Positions 30,085 through 39,962 of a stretch of DNA of 64,000 nt are shown piece after piece. Numbering within the stretch: position 1 is the first letter of the stretch; each line of letters begins with the position of its first letter. The notes beneath the pieces are model-generated. The model was not told the DNA's origin. It searched no databases and was given only the letters and a program-made list of their open reading frames with translations. The position numbers were made by a program, and so were the translations under genes. The DNA lies in assembly GCA_965196605.1 (NCBI GenBank), contig CBDAKK010000008.1, forward strand, positions 992,001 through 1,056,000, in the 5' to 3' direction. The stretch is from CBDAKK01 sp965196605. Lineage in GTDB: Bacteria; Spirochaetota; Spirochaetia; WTKD01; G963693115.

Positions 30085-32562
30085 CTATTTTAAATACACG
30101 TATGTTTTACCCAAACCCCCATCAGCTGCTTCTGCATACTCGGCGCGCTCAACAAATCTATGCTGTTTTAACACGCGGTGTAATTCGCGCATGAGCACGC
30201 CTGCACCCTTCCCGTGAATAACAGAAAAGACCTTCCTATTTTTCAAGAGGGCAGTGTCAATATACGCCTCCAATTTTTCAATAGCTTCTTCCGCCGTGCA
30301 TTCCCGCACATCTAAGTAGGTTTCAAGTGAGTGCGGTGTAGTATCCACATAAGAAAAATTCGCAGGCGCTCGCTCATCAGCAGCTTTTTCGACAACACGC
30401 CTCAATTCATGACGAGCGAGACTGAGCGTAAGCACGCCTGCTTGCACGCGATATTTTTGCTTGTTTTTAGATACTGAGAGAACCATGCCCTCTACGTTAT
30501 TTGCCACAATGTATACGCGTTCTCCTACTTGCAATTCGCCTTCGTCTTGGACATTATTAGCCTCATCATGAGGCGCTTGCAGCTGGGCGTATTGCTCAAA
30601 TTCAGCCAAACTCTCTTGGAATTCACCTACTAAACTACGCTCAGTGCGCAAGCCATGCTTCATATCGGCAAGTTCATTTTCAGGCAGTGCATGAGCAGCG
30701 GCACTTTGTAACGTAGCAAGTTTTTCACCCAAGCGCTCAAGGGTTTTGCGCATGTCAGCAATAAGCGGAGCACCCAAGGCAAGGGCTTGTTTCGCGCTCT
30801 CGCGCCGGTGCTGCGCAAGTAGTGTCTCTTCAGTCTGCAAGGCCTCCATGCGTTTTTTGCACTCCCTATACTCATCTGCCAGCTGCGCGCGTAGGTACTC
30901 TGCCTGCACATATGAGTTTTTAAGGGCATTGAGCATGCTATTGTAGTCTTCCCCATACATGCGCAAAAACTTTTCGTAGCCCTCTAACACGCTCTGCGGC
31001 ATGCCAACATTACGCGCTACATGCACCGCCTCGCTCATGCCAATTACGTTATACGCAATGGAATACGCATGCGGTGTTTTGTCTCTTGCAACTCGAAGCG
31101 CCGCGAGAGAGGCGTGAGAATGAGGCGTTGTAAGCACATAGTGTTTCACAGATGCCGAATGCGTGGTAATACACACGGTGCTGTTGGTCTTCGCAAGATG
31201 TTCTAACAATGCACAGGCAAGCGCGCCACCTTCGCGGTCATCGGTGTCGGCGCAAAACTCATCAAATAACATGAGGGACGATTTTCCAGCATCAGCATTT
31301 TTTATGCAGGCGTGCACGTGCGCTATGTGCGAAGAAAAAGTCGAAGTACCCTGCTCCAAATTTTGCGCGTCTCCTATCACTACATCAATGCATTCAAATA
31401 CAGGCAATGCGCAACGAGATGCATCATCCGTACGCAATGGCAGCGGTATGGCACTTTGATTCATGAGCGCGCAAAGCCACAGCGTTTTTAAAGCAACCGT
31501 CTTTCCTCCAGCGTTAGGCCCCGTGAGTATAAGCTGCCTTACTCCCTCCAAAAACTCAAAGGTCAAAGGACTACACGCATCAACAAAGGGGTTTGTCGCA
31601 TTTTTGAGATAGAGGTGACAGTTTCCGAGGTTGAGGTTTTTTGCCTCATGTTCTTGCGACTTTTTAGGCTTTGCGTTTGCTGACACAGGCTGAATCAAGG
31701 TGCCATGAGTCATGCGTCCATATTGGTAGCGTGCGTAGAGCGCGTCAAATTTTAGAAATGCCTCGTAGCAAGCGCGAAGCTTGTGAGAAACCTTGACAAC
31801 ATGTTCGCTTAAGCTTACGCAGAGTTTGTAATACGCGGCGCGCTCTTCCTCGCTTACACGCAGTGCCTCGTTGTTTAACTCATAGAGTGGGGGTATTTCT
31901 ATATACGTACTCTTCTCGCGTGTCGAAGATGCGTGTACTATACCCGCCACGTCTGACTTGTGTGAGGCCTTTATCGCGAGCACAACTCTATCATCGCGCA
32001 AGGTGGGAATGCTTGATGAACACATAGCTTGGTGAGCGCGCAAAAATTCATCAGCAACCTTGTTTCGCGCCTTGTGTATGCGCACTCGCTTACGCTCGAG
32101 TTCGCGCAATTCAGGAATATTGTCTGTGCGCACTGCGCCTTGTGCGTCAAAAAAACGACTCAAGGTTTGCAGCAATACGCGCGGCATTGCGGCAGAAGAA
32201 AACTCAATGGGCGCAGTGTCTTCAGCATGAACCATGGCATCTACCCACTGTGCGCATGAGTCCATGCTTTGAAGCATAACCCTTACCAGCGCCAATTCCT
32301 CCAAGGTGTACACCTTTGACTTGGGCGCATTGAGTACGTGCATGCAAGCAGGTATGCGGGCAACATGAGCAAGTGCGCCTTGTTTTTGGACGCTACGAAT
32401 AATGGCGTGAAGTTGCGTATGCTCCTGTACAACACGCGCGTAGTCACTCAGGGGATAGAGCGAATTAAGCAAGTCCGCGGCATCTTCTGCAATGCAAAGT
32501 TCACCTACCGATGTAAGTATTTTTTCAAAGTCGAGAGCCTTTATCGTTTTTTGCGATACCAT
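30085..32562 (-). CDS. mutS2: MutS2 family ATPase/endonuclease
   Basis: 825 residues. A coiled-coil clamp region is followed by the MutS ATPase domain (Walker A TGPNAGGKTVALK near residue 350, Walker B MLFDEFCADTDDREGG near 435) and a C-terminal Smr domain (LDVRECTAEEAIEKLEAYID and VIHGKGAGVLM, residues ~750-825). MutS2 proteins suppress recombination or split collided ribosomes, depending on species. The order clamp, ATPase, long coiled coil, Smr matches the family. The start overlaps the rsgA end by 22 bases, so the two ribosome-linked genes form an operon. Confidence 0.95.
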   Translation of the reverse strand: MVSQKTIKALDFEKILTSVGELCIAEDAADLLNSLYPLSDYARVVQEHTQLHAIIRSVQKQGALAHVARIPACMHVLNAPKSKVYTLEELALVRVMLQSMDSCAQWVDAMVHAEDTAPIEFSSAAMPRVLLQTLSRFFDAQGAVRTDNIPELRELERKRVRIHKARNKVADEFLRAHQAMCSSSIPTLRDDRVVLAIKASHKSDVAGIVHASSTREKSTYIEIPPLYELNNEALRVSEEERAAYYKLCVSLSEHVVKVSHKLRACYEAFLKFDALYARYQYGRMTHGTLIQPVSANAKPKKSQEHEAKNLNLGNCHLYLKNATNPFVDACSPLTFEFLEGVRQLILTGPNAGGKTVALKTLWLCALMNQSAIPLPLRTDDASRCALPVFECIDVVIGDAQNLEQGTSTFSSHIAHVHACIKNADAGKSSLMLFDEFCADTDDREGGALACALLEHLAKTNSTVCITTHSASVKHYVLTTPHSHASLAALRVARDKTPHAYSIAYNVIGMSEAVHVARNVGMPQSVLEGYEKFLRMYGEDYNSMLNALKNSYVQAEYLRAQLADEYRECKKRMEALQTEETLLAQHRRESAKQALALGAPLIADMRKTLERLGEKLATLQSAAAHALPENELADMKHGLRTERSLVGEFQESLAEFEQYAQLQAPHDEANNVQDEGELQVGERVYIVANNVEGMVLSVSKNKQKYRVQAGVLTLSLARHELRRVVEKAADERAPANFSYVDTTPHSLETYLDVRECTAEEAIEKLEAYIDTALLKNRKVFSVIHGKGAGVLMRELHRVLKQHRFVERAEYAEAADGGLGKTYVYLK

Positions 32563-33596
32563 TTATTTTTTTCCCAAGCAATAACGTCGTCCAACAAGCG
32601 AATGTAGGATTCATATCTATCGGCGTGTATTGCCTTGCTTACCTCTCGGCGTACAGCGCAATGCTCTTCAGTTTTGTGAATGCAATTTGCAAGTTTACAC
32701 TGGTCTGCAAAGCGGCTTATGTCGGGGTACCCCACGCCTATGCTTTGCGCCGTTATATGCGCGGGGTGCAAATCTCGAATGCCGGGCGTATCGACAATGC
32801 TGTATTCAAAACCGCATATGAGGTCGGGGCGCGTGGTAACATGCCTCCCTCTATTGTACTTTTGCGAAATAGCACCGACACTTCTGTTTGCACAGGGCAC
32901 CAACGCATTGATGAGGCTCGACTTTCCAGCGCCAGACTGCCCTACAAAGGCAGCACGTTTTTTGTAACACATACGCCGCACTAATTCCAGCTCGGGTTTT
33001 TCTGAAAGCAAAGTGGTACAATGCACCGCTACGCCAATGTCTCGAAAAGCCTGTATCCTCGCATCTAAGGCAGCGCGCGTAGCGTTCCGTTTTTCAGCCT
33101 TCCAGCGCTCGAGTATATCCATTTTGTTTATTACAATAAAGGGCGTAATATCTTGTTCAAAGGCAAGCCATATCAGCCTGTCTGCAAAGCGAGGTCTAAA
33201 AGAGGGCTCATCGACAGAAAGCACAATGCCCATTACATCTATATTCACCGCCATGAGGTAGAGTAAGTCGTACTTCCTGCGCGCCACAATGTTTTTTCGC
33301 GGCAAACGGCTTATAATAAGCCCCCGAGAATTTTTATCCGAAGGCGTGCATGCATCAGAAACAACATAGGTAACTTCATCACCTGCAGTAAGAAAAGTAT
33401 TATACTTTGCGCCATCTTCATCTCTGTTTTGACGTTTGCCTTTAATACGACACTCAACTGCGTACTTCATAATATCCGCATCGCAACTTTTGCATGCCGT
33501 AGACCTTGCGTAATAAGCCTCTGGTAACACATAAAAAACGTTACAAGTACCCCATAACACAAAGCCCTTGTATTCTTGAAAATCTTCTTGCATCAC
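32541..33596 (-). CDS. rsgA: small ribosomal subunit biogenesis GTPase RsgA
   Basis: 351 residues with the circularly permuted GTPase order of RsgA: an N-terminal OB fold (VECRIKGKRQNRDE, GDEVTYVV), then G4 INKMD near residue 155, G1 GQSGAGKSSLINAL near 222, G3 DTPGIRDL near 268, and a C-terminal zinc site CKLANCIHKTEEHC (near 300-313). It matures the 30S subunit and checks the decoding site. It is slightly longer than the usual ~300 residues at the N-terminus. Confidence 0.95.
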   Translation of the reverse strand: MMQEDFQEYKGFVLWGTCNVFYVLPEAYYARSTACKSCDADIMKYAVECRIKGKRQNRDEDGAKYNTFLTAGDEVTYVVSDACTPSDKNSRGLIISRLPRKNIVARRKYDLLYLMAVNIDVMGIVLSVDEPSFRPRFADRLIWLAFEQDITPFIVINKMDILERWKAEKRNATRAALDARIQAFRDIGVAVHCTTLLSEKPELELVRRMCYKKRAAFVGQSGAGKSSLINALVPCANRSVGAISQKYNRGRHVTTRPDLICGFEYSIVDTPGIRDLHPAHITAQSIGVGYPDISRFADQCKLANCIHKTEEHCAVRREVSKAIHADRYESYIRLLDDVIAWEKNKWYRKKR

Positions 33597-33877
33597 AACA
33601 AAATGAGACTGTACGACAACGACAGGCCCTTGTGGTAGTGCAGCTTACAACAAGATTCACTTTTGTAGCCCGTCCATTCGCATGAAAAAGATACACATGC
33701 CATTAGTTATAAGTATACTGGTAATGCATACAAAATATGGCGGAGCATTCCATTGAAATTACCATTGCTTGTACATTCAATGAGCAGCATTGAGGGAAGT
33801 GTCAATGATGCAAGGTGTCTGTCTTATTTCCTCTTTCTTTATTTTTGTGTTGTACGCAGCAATGTAAATCCACCGGA

Positions 33878-34876
33878 CTAACCATGCACAAAATGTATGC
33901 GTTCTTGAGGAACAAAGGGTAGTAGCATTTCTAAAAACTCTTTGCGTATTTTGCATATTATGTCCTGAGAATAAGTTCCGAGTCCATCTTGCATGCGTAT
34001 GTTTTTTTGCAACACTTCAGTATGTGGTCGCTGAGTTTGCATGGTGCGTAAAAAACTTTTGCCCATGCGAAAGACTCCATAGCTGAGCATTTCTACCTTG
34101 TGCGGTTCTATTCTACGAAATACTTCTTCCACGCAGCGTTTATATGTTTGCTGCCATTTTTCAAAGTATATAATGGGGTCAAAGCATAGTCGTATTCGCC
34201 AACCGGCTTCGTGTGCTGCGCGTGCTTGCAAAATGCGTGTGTGTAGTGAAGCCGTTCCATGCTCATAGGCGCGTATAATTTCTTGTGGTGATATGGAAAA
34301 AACCATGACTACGTTATTGGGTGGTGTGATGCTGCGTAAGTGCGAAAAGCCGTCGCTTTTGGTGCGTATTTCGAGTGTGATGTTAGGGCTTTCTCGCACC
34401 ATGTCTACAAAGAGCTTGCAAGTGGGAATGTCTTTTTCAAAGGCGGGGAGGTCGGTAAGGTACGATGCTATGAGATATATGGATTCGTTGCGGTGTTCAG
34501 CCGAAAGCTGCTCTATGCGTTTTTTGAAGTCGTCGGTGTTTACGTAAACAACAATGTTTGAGGATTCGTGCATACCTTGTAAAAAACAGTAGTCGCAGTG
34601 GTACAAGCAGTTGCGAATGATGGAACAGGAAAACACGCGCGTGGTTCCAAAGCTTTGCACGCGTGCGTCCCCTTCTTCTAAAAAGCTATGGCGTTGCTTG
34701 GCCAAAATGAGTTTTGGGCTTTGGCGTTGTAGCATAAAGTCTTGTCGCGGTCTGTTAAAAAAATGCTTGTAGTTTTCAATGAGCACGACCTTTGCATTGT
34801 CAAACTTGTTTAGTAAATGCTCTGTGAGTGGGTAATGTTGAGCATCTTTTTCTATGTATATGTGACTGTAGCGCAT
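33878..34876 (-). CDS. spore photoproduct lyase-like radical SAM protein
   Basis: 332 residues. The radical SAM cluster motif CX3CX2C is present as NCLYHCDYCFLQG near residue 90, as in the SPL family, with VNTDDF, EIRTKSDGFSHL and the family-type GWRIRLCFDPIIYF near 225. Spore photoproduct lyases repair a spore-specific DNA lesion, but spirochaetes do not form spores, so this homologue must do something else or act on a related DNA photoproduct. It is one base from the upstream gene at 34878 and likely co-transcribed. Confidence 0.75.
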   Translation of the reverse strand: MRYSHIYIEKDAQHYPLTEHLLNKFDNAKVVLIENYKHFFNRPRQDFMLQRQSPKLILAKQRHSFLEEGDARVQSFGTTRVFSCSIIRNCLYHCDYCFLQGMHESSNIVVYVNTDDFKKRIEQLSAEHRNESIYLIASYLTDLPAFEKDIPTCKLFVDMVRESPNITLEIRTKSDGFSHLRSITPPNNVVMVFSISPQEIIRAYEHGTASLHTRILQARAAHEAGWRIRLCFDPIIYFEKWQQTYKRCVEEVFRRIEPHKVEMLSYGVFRMGKSFLRTMQTQRPHTEVLQKNIRMQDGLGTYSQDIICKIRKEFLEMLLPFVPQERIHFVHG

Positions 34877-34877
34877 A

Positions 34878-35663
34878 TTAGTAGTGCTCCTTAAGCTTTG
34901 TTAGGAGGGTAGCAAAGGCCTTGCGTTTGTAGCTTGTGTTGGTGTTATATTCTACCTTGTGTATTGCTTCATCTATAGCTGTTCGTAGTTTTTGCGGTAT
35001 TTCTCCGTGTTGTATTTCTTGTGCGCGCAAAAAATTGTAAAGCTGTTTGCGTTCTGTAAAGCTACCCGGGGCTGAGGCATGCACGCTTTGAACAATGGCC
35101 TTGCTCATGTTTCCTGTGGTGTTTGTGGGCATGCTTTGTAAGCGCGCAAAGGCTTTTAGTATTGCATGTGCGTGTGTCTGTATTGTTTTTGAAACCTTTG
35201 GTGTATCTTCACTGTCCACATGTGGCATGAGCATTATTTGTGCGTGGTTGCTGTTCCAATAGCGCTGTACCAGTGTGGTAAATTCATACGCTCCATCATC
35301 CCTTAGCGCAACTTCATCTTCATACCATGCGTGCAGCATGTCAAGGTAGCGCGTATGCCCGCCGCTGTTTTGTACGCTGTGTGCGGCGCAAAGTTTTTGT
35401 GTTGTGTTTTGAGGCAATGCGTACACAAAGGTTTTAAGCAGGGGTAGGGCGGGGTAGAGCGTTCCTATACTAAAGTGCATTTCACGTATTGTAGGGCAGT
35501 GTATGAGGCATAGTTCTTGTGACGCGTGGCAGCTGTGCGGTAGGGGAGTTTGCAAGGGCGTGTCCGTGCAAAGTGCTACGTCTTGTGCGTGGTATTTGCG
35601 TAGAGCTAAGGTATGTTGCAGTATTTCATAGCATGGTTTATGCAAACTTATTATTACAATCAC
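34878..35663 (-). CDS. conserved-looking protein of unknown function, partner of the SPL-like gene
   Basis: 261 residues, no signal peptide or membrane helix. The first half is rich in Cys and His (HKPCYEIL, LPHSCHASQELCLIHC), the second half is helical (ILKAFARLQSM, AIDEAIHKVEY). I do not recognise the family. The gene ends two bases before the SPL-like gene on the same strand, so the two products probably work together. His/Cys content might indicate metal or cluster handling, but this is speculation. Confidence 0.65.
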   Translation of the reverse strand: MIVIISLHKPCYEILQHTLALRKYHAQDVALCTDTPLQTPLPHSCHASQELCLIHCPTIREMHFSIGTLYPALPLLKTFVYALPQNTTQKLCAAHSVQNSGGHTRYLDMLHAWYEDEVALRDDGAYEFTTLVQRYWNSNHAQIMLMPHVDSEDTPKVSKTIQTHAHAILKAFARLQSMPTNTTGNMSKAIVQSVHASAPGSFTERKQLYNFLRAQEIQHGEIPQKLRTAIDEAIHKVEYNTNTSYKRKAFATLLTKLKEHY

Positions 35664-35762
35664 AATAAAATTGTCATTTAGCCCATCAATTTCAAAAAAA
35701 TTACGAGAACGTTTTTCATCTTTCTATATTAGAGGCTTACTTTATGCGGAAAAATACAAAAT

Positions 35763-36272
35763 TTAGTTTATCTTAGAAATAAGAAATCCTATAAATCCAA
35801 ATCCAAAAGTGGTAATAAGCCCTACCATAGCAATACCTATGCCAACTATGACATAGCCTCTGTTTACAGATTTTTCTAAACTATCAATACGAGTGTTTGT
35901 ACTTTTAATTTCAGTAAGTAGTTCTGTTTTGACAGCATCAATACGGGCGTTTGTAGCGTCAATACGAGTATTTGTACTTTTAATTTCAGTAAGTAGTTCT
36001 GTTTTGACAGCATCAATACGAGCGTTTGTAGCATCAATACGAGTGTTTGTACTTTTAATTTCAGTAAGTAGATTTTTTTCTACGGAATTTATTTTTTTGT
36101 CAATGCCATCAATGCGTACAGATAACAAGTCATATGGACTTACTACAGGGTCTAAGAGACTGCTTATTGCTGACTTTGCTTTTGAGGGAATTTTGGTAGT
36201 TTTTATGCTCGTATTCTTAGGATTTGCTATAGGGGTGGTTTTTTGTTTTGTAGTAACAGTTGCCAGTGCCAT
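35763..36272 (-). CDS. Bdr-like coiled-coil repeat protein with C-terminal membrane anchor
   Basis: 169 residues. A Thr/Lys-rich N-terminus is followed by a coiled coil made of a 25-residue repeat (LLTEIKSTNTRIDATNARID and onward, about 2.3 copies, residues ~67-130) that is nearly identical at the DNA level (75-bp period), and a C-terminal transmembrane helix (IVGIGIAMVGLITTFGFGFIGF). This layout is that of the Borrelia direct-repeat (Bdr) proteins, inner-membrane proteins often carried on phage-related plasmids; whether it is orthologous is not known. The repeat number could vary between strains. Confidence 0.7.
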   Translation of the reverse strand: MALATVTTKQKTTPIANPKNTSIKTTKIPSKAKSAISSLLDPVVSPYDLLSVRIDGIDKKINSVEKNLLTEIKSTNTRIDATNARIDAVKTELLTEIKSTNTRIDATNARIDAVKTELLTEIKSTNTRIDSLEKSVNRGYVIVGIGIAMVGLITTFGFGFIGFLISKIN

Positions 36273-36340
36273 AGCTTTAGTATATCAAAGAATTCGTTTT
36301 TAGAGATAAGGCTTTCAATATGCATAACGCGTTTACACAT

Positions 36341-37745
36341 TTATAACTGCGCGGTGAGCAGCACTTCTCCGTTTTCGTCTTTTTCGTATAATGTGGGGGT
36401 TACGGAGACCATGGTGTTGTGTATGCTTTGTATGTCAAAACTACGAGAAGCCTCTTTGGGTGCATGTATGGTGATGGGACAGTAATATTGGCTTGTTCCA
36501 AGCGCGGAGGGGAGGGGAGTCTTGTGACTTGTTTTTTCAATGAGTACTTTGTGGCTTCTGTGTAGGAGTTTCTTTCTATATTCGTTTTTTTGTTTGGTGC
36601 TTAAGTACATGAGCTGTTCCATGCGTTCTTTTTTTACCCTAGGTTCTATGTCTTTCATGCGGAATGCGCGCGTACCTACTCGCGCGGAGTAGGGAAAGGC
36701 ATGTATGTGACTAAAGCCTACTTCCTCCACGGTTTTCACGGTTTCTGCAAAGTCGGCCTCACTTTCTTCGGGAAACCCAACTATTACGTCTGTGGTAAAA
36801 TTGAAAAGCGCATTCCGCCGCTTTATTTCTTCGGTACAGGCTACGAAGGATTTTTTGGTGTACATGCGCCGCATCATGAGTAGTATGCGCTCGCTGCCGC
36901 TTTGCAAACACAAATGCAAGTGCGGACACATTTTGGGGTGGGAGAGGAGGTCTAAAAACTTTTCATCCAAGGTGTCGGGTTCCAAAGATGAAATACGTAT
37001 TCTAAAGTCACCTCCAAGTTTTAAAAGGCTCTCAAGTACGTCTGAAAATTTTTTGTCCTCATGTTGATAACGGCTCATGTTTACGCCGGTGAGAACTAAT
37101 TTCCTTCGTTCCGCATTCTATGAGCATGCGCGCGTCTTGTACTATGTCTATAAGCGGTTTGCTCTGCGCGCCTCCGCGTACGCTTGGAATAATGCAAAAG
37201 GTACAAAAGTTATCACAGCCGTCCTGTATTTTCAAATTGTCTCGGGTTTTAAACAGACTTTTGCGCGTAGTGGTGCTAAAAAAATCTGCAGGTAACTCAT
37301 CGGGGTTTATTGCCTCATTACGGTAATCGGCATCAATTATGTCGGGAATGTGCTTTTTTTTGCTGTTGTCTATGACGCACTGAATGGGTAAATCTGCAAG
37401 GTCTCCTGCATCATTTCCTACAAAGCAGCCGGTTACTATGACGACACTTTTCTTTGTTTGCTCTGTATTCTCTACATGCTCTTCGCGTAGTCCTGCAAGG
37501 CGCAGTGCCTTATATATAGTATGGCGTGTTTTTCTGTCTGCTTTTGCTGTTACCGTGCATGTGTTTATAACAATGTAGTCAGGCCTTGTATTGGTGCTCA
37601 TGGTTTCACTTGAGAGCACGCGAAAACCACGCGTTGCAAGGTGGGTTGCCATTGCATCGGTTTCCGCTTGGTTGAGTTTACACCCTAAGGTGTGAAATGC
37701 CACAGTAGGACTGGGGCGGTCTTGCATTGCTTCTGCGCTTTTCAT
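36341..37745 (-). pseudogene. mtaB: tRNA t6A methylthiotransferase MtaB, frameshifted
   Basis: The first part (37059-37745) carries the methylthiotransferase N-terminal Cys residues (LGCKLNQAE, NTCTVTAKAD, VTGCFVG) and the radical SAM motif CDNFCTFCIIPSVRGG. The second part (36341-37078) continues the radical SAM barrel (LCLQSGSERILLMMRRMY, VGFPEESEADF) and the TRAM-like end. The frames meet near 37098: the sequence GAA ATT AGT TCT should read GAA ATT GTT CTC ACC GGC GTA AAC (EIVLTGVN, the normal motif), so one extra A is present. If real, the gene is inactive and ms2t6A37 would be missing from tRNA-Lys; a sequence error is the alternative. The start overlaps the miaB stop by four bases. Confidence 0.85.
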
Positions 37746-39256
37746 AATGCGAGCATCTCTTCGTGTGCGTGGTTTTCCTCTATGGTTTTGTAGACTTCCT
37801 TGCTAAAACGCGCCTTCATAGAAAGGCTTTGCACTTCGTCTATGTGTACAGAACAAAACGTGCCTATGGTTTTTTGAGTATGTTCGTGGCTCATGGTGCT
37901 TGGCACGGTAATGTACACGGGTATTTTCCCTTCGGTATGGGCGCGCAGTACATTGCCCTTGCGTGCAAAGTCTTCAACAAGCACGGTAACTGTTTTGTGG
38001 AGGTAGCGTTCACAATGCGTACGCGAAGTAGCTTGTAGTACTTGCGAAAGTTCGTGGTATCGTGCCTTTTTTTCTTCCAAGGGTATATCATCAGTCCAAC
38101 GCGAACTTGCCGCACCTATGCGTGGCGAATACATGGCTATGTAGGCCATGGCATAGTTGTAGCGCTGCATTGCCGCTTTGGTGTTTTCAAATTGCGCGCG
38201 GCTCTCCCCGCAAAAACCAACAATAATGTCAGTGAAAACTGTTGCATCTGGTAACAGTTCTCCTATGTCTTGCATAACTTTTTCGTAGCGCACCATGCTG
38301 TGATTGCGGTTCATTTTCATAAGCAGCTTATCATCACCGCTTTGCAAGGGTAGGTGTATTTGCTTTGCAAGGGCCTTGTAGCGCGCTATGGTTTCTAGTA
38401 CATCGCGTCCCATGTCCCGCGGGTGCGGCGAGGTAAAGTACACCCAGCATGTGTGTTTCATTTCTTCTGCCATGTTGCCTATGCGTGCTAAAAGTTGCGC
38501 AAAGCTTAGTTCTTTGCCGCCCGTGTCTAAGCCGTAGCTGTTGACGTTTTGCCCCAAAAGCGTAATTGACTTGTAGCCGCGCTGCATGAGTGTGTGTACT
38601 TCCGCCAATATTTCAGAAGATGCACGCGAGACTTCGCGCCCGCGTGTGTAGGGTACGGCGCAGAAGGTACAAAACTTGTCGCAGCCGTTTTGTATGGTTA
38701 CAAAGGCGCTAAAGGTGGAGGTGTATGAAGGTTGATACTGCCAAAACCCGCGGGCGAGGTCATTGGTTTTTGTAGCTGCAGTTGCGTCATTATTGTGTTG
38801 GGGCGAACGCGCGGGGGTAATGTACGGCGCGCGCGTGACCTGTGCTGCATGAGTGGTGCTTTGCGTATGTGGTTTGTCTTGTTCTTCGGCGTAGGCGCGT
38901 GTGCTTATTTCTGAAGGAATGCCGTACTGGGTGAGCAAGTTTTTCAAATGCGGAAGTTCGTTTATTGCAAAGAGCAGGTCGAATTTTTTCAAAAACTTTT
39001 CTCTGTCTGCGGGTAGTATGCAGCCTGAAATAAAGGTAAAAATACTCTTGTCGTTTTTCCACTTGTTCCACTTGTGTACGGTTGAGTACACTTTGTCTAT
39101 GGCTTTTTGCCGTACGGAGCACGCCATAATTCCTAAAAGTTGCGCTTCATTCTCGTCCTTGGTCTCTTCCATGTTCATTTCATGCAGCACGGTACGCACG
39201 CGCTCGCCGTCTGAAACGTTCATTTGACAACCCAGACTTAGTAGGTAAAACTTCAT
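37742..39256 (-). CDS. miaB: tRNA-2-methylthio-N6-dimethylallyladenosine synthase MiaB
   Basis: 504 residues. N-terminal cluster Cys residues are seen in LGCQMNVSDGE, MACSVRQKAIDK and SGCILPADRE; the radical SAM motif is CDKFCTFCAVPYTRGREVSR near residue 196; LLGQNVNSYG near 235 is characteristic of MiaB rather than RimO. A TRAM domain closes the protein. It adds a methylthio group to i6A37 of tRNAs. An insertion of about 50 polar residues (around 115-165; Thr, Ala, Gln and Asn rich) separates the first domain from the barrel and is not typical. Confidence 0.93.
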   Translation of the reverse strand: MKFYLLSLGCQMNVSDGERVRTVLHEMNMEETKDENEAQLLGIMACSVRQKAIDKVYSTVHKWNKWKNDKSIFTFISGCILPADREKFLKKFDLLFAINELPHLKNLLTQYGIPSEISTRAYAEEQDKPHTQSTTHAAQVTRAPYITPARSPQHNNDATAATKTNDLARGFWQYQPSYTSTFSAFVTIQNGCDKFCTFCAVPYTRGREVSRASSEILAEVHTLMQRGYKSITLLGQNVNSYGLDTGGKELSFAQLLARIGNMAEEMKHTCWVYFTSPHPRDMGRDVLETIARYKALAKQIHLPLQSGDDKLLMKMNRNHSMVRYEKVMQDIGELLPDATVFTDIIVGFCGESRAQFENTKAAMQRYNYAMAYIAMYSPRIGAASSRWTDDIPLEEKKARYHELSQVLQATSRTHCERYLHKTVTVLVEDFARKGNVLRAHTEGKIPVYITVPSTMSHEHTQKTIGTFCSVHIDEVQSLSMKARFSKEVYKTIEENHAHEEMLAL

Positions 39257-39257
39257 G

Positions 39258-39962
39258 TTAAAAATACACCTCTGCCTTTATTCGTTCTGAAGACACCCCA
39301 GCACTTTGTAATATGTCAAAGACTTCGTAAATCATATCGCAGTTGCCACATAAAAAATACACACCTTGGGGGTCAATTTCCGTTTGGCGCATGTAGCTTG
39401 TAACGCGCCCAAAATAGTGCGGTGCTTGCGTAGGCGCAGACGCATTGGAAGCCTTGCTTGATATGCACGGAACGTAGGTATGTGTTGTAAATGTCTCATG
39501 TTCGTAGCGTTCGTTTACAGACCTAATGCCGTGTAGTATGGTAAAGGAGAGCGTGGGGTAACTGCGAGCAAAGCAGTGGAAGGGCGCTATGCCCGTGCCC
39601 GTTGCAATGAAATACAGCGGCGCCTTCTGCTCATCTTCGTTTATGGTGAAAAAGCCAAAGGGTCCTTCCACCTTAATTACGTCGTCCTTTGTAAGCTTTT
39701 TAAGGGCAGGTGAGACCATGCCTTCGGGAATTTCTTTCACCAGTATTTCTAAAAAATCGTCACCAGTTCCTGAATATATTGAGTACTCTCGCATGTGTAC
39801 ATCCGACTGCGGTCCCACACTTATGTGCTGTCCTGCAGTAAATTGTAAGTCGTTTCTATTAAATTGCACAACAAAGGTACTCTCGGTCAAGTGCCGTACG
39901 CCGTGTACCGCATGTTCTAAAGTCCTTCGCAAGGTTTGAAATGCCTGTGATTCTGATGCCAT
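39258..39962 (-). CDS. ferredoxin-NADP reductase-type flavoprotein
   Basis: 234 residues with an FAD domain (MREYSIYSG near residue 57, the RxYS flavin motif) and a NAD(P) domain (IATGTGIAPFHCFA near 116, YFLCGNCDMIYEVFD near 200). It has no ferredoxin or heme domain, so it would pass electrons between NAD(P)H and a separate carrier. It ends the miaB-mtaB side operon upstream with one base between it and miaB, so it may supply electrons to the radical SAM enzymes; this is an inference from proximity. Confidence 0.85.
   Translation of the reverse strand: MASESQAFQTLRRTLEHAVHGVRHLTESTFVVQFNRNDLQFTAGQHISVGPQSDVHMREYSIYSGTGDDFLEILVKEIPEGMVSPALKKLTKDDVIKVEGPFGFFTINEDEQKAPLYFIATGTGIAPFHCFARSYPTLSFTILHGIRSVNERYEHETFTTHTYVPCISSKASNASAPTQAPHYFGRVTSYMRQTEIDPQGVYFLCGNCDMIYEVFDILQSAGVSSERIKAEVYF

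Noticed and set aside
33597..33877. A possible small RNA or tRNA between rsgA and the SPL-like gene
   Set aside because: No tRNA-like arms or stable hairpin followed by T residues could be recognised by eye.
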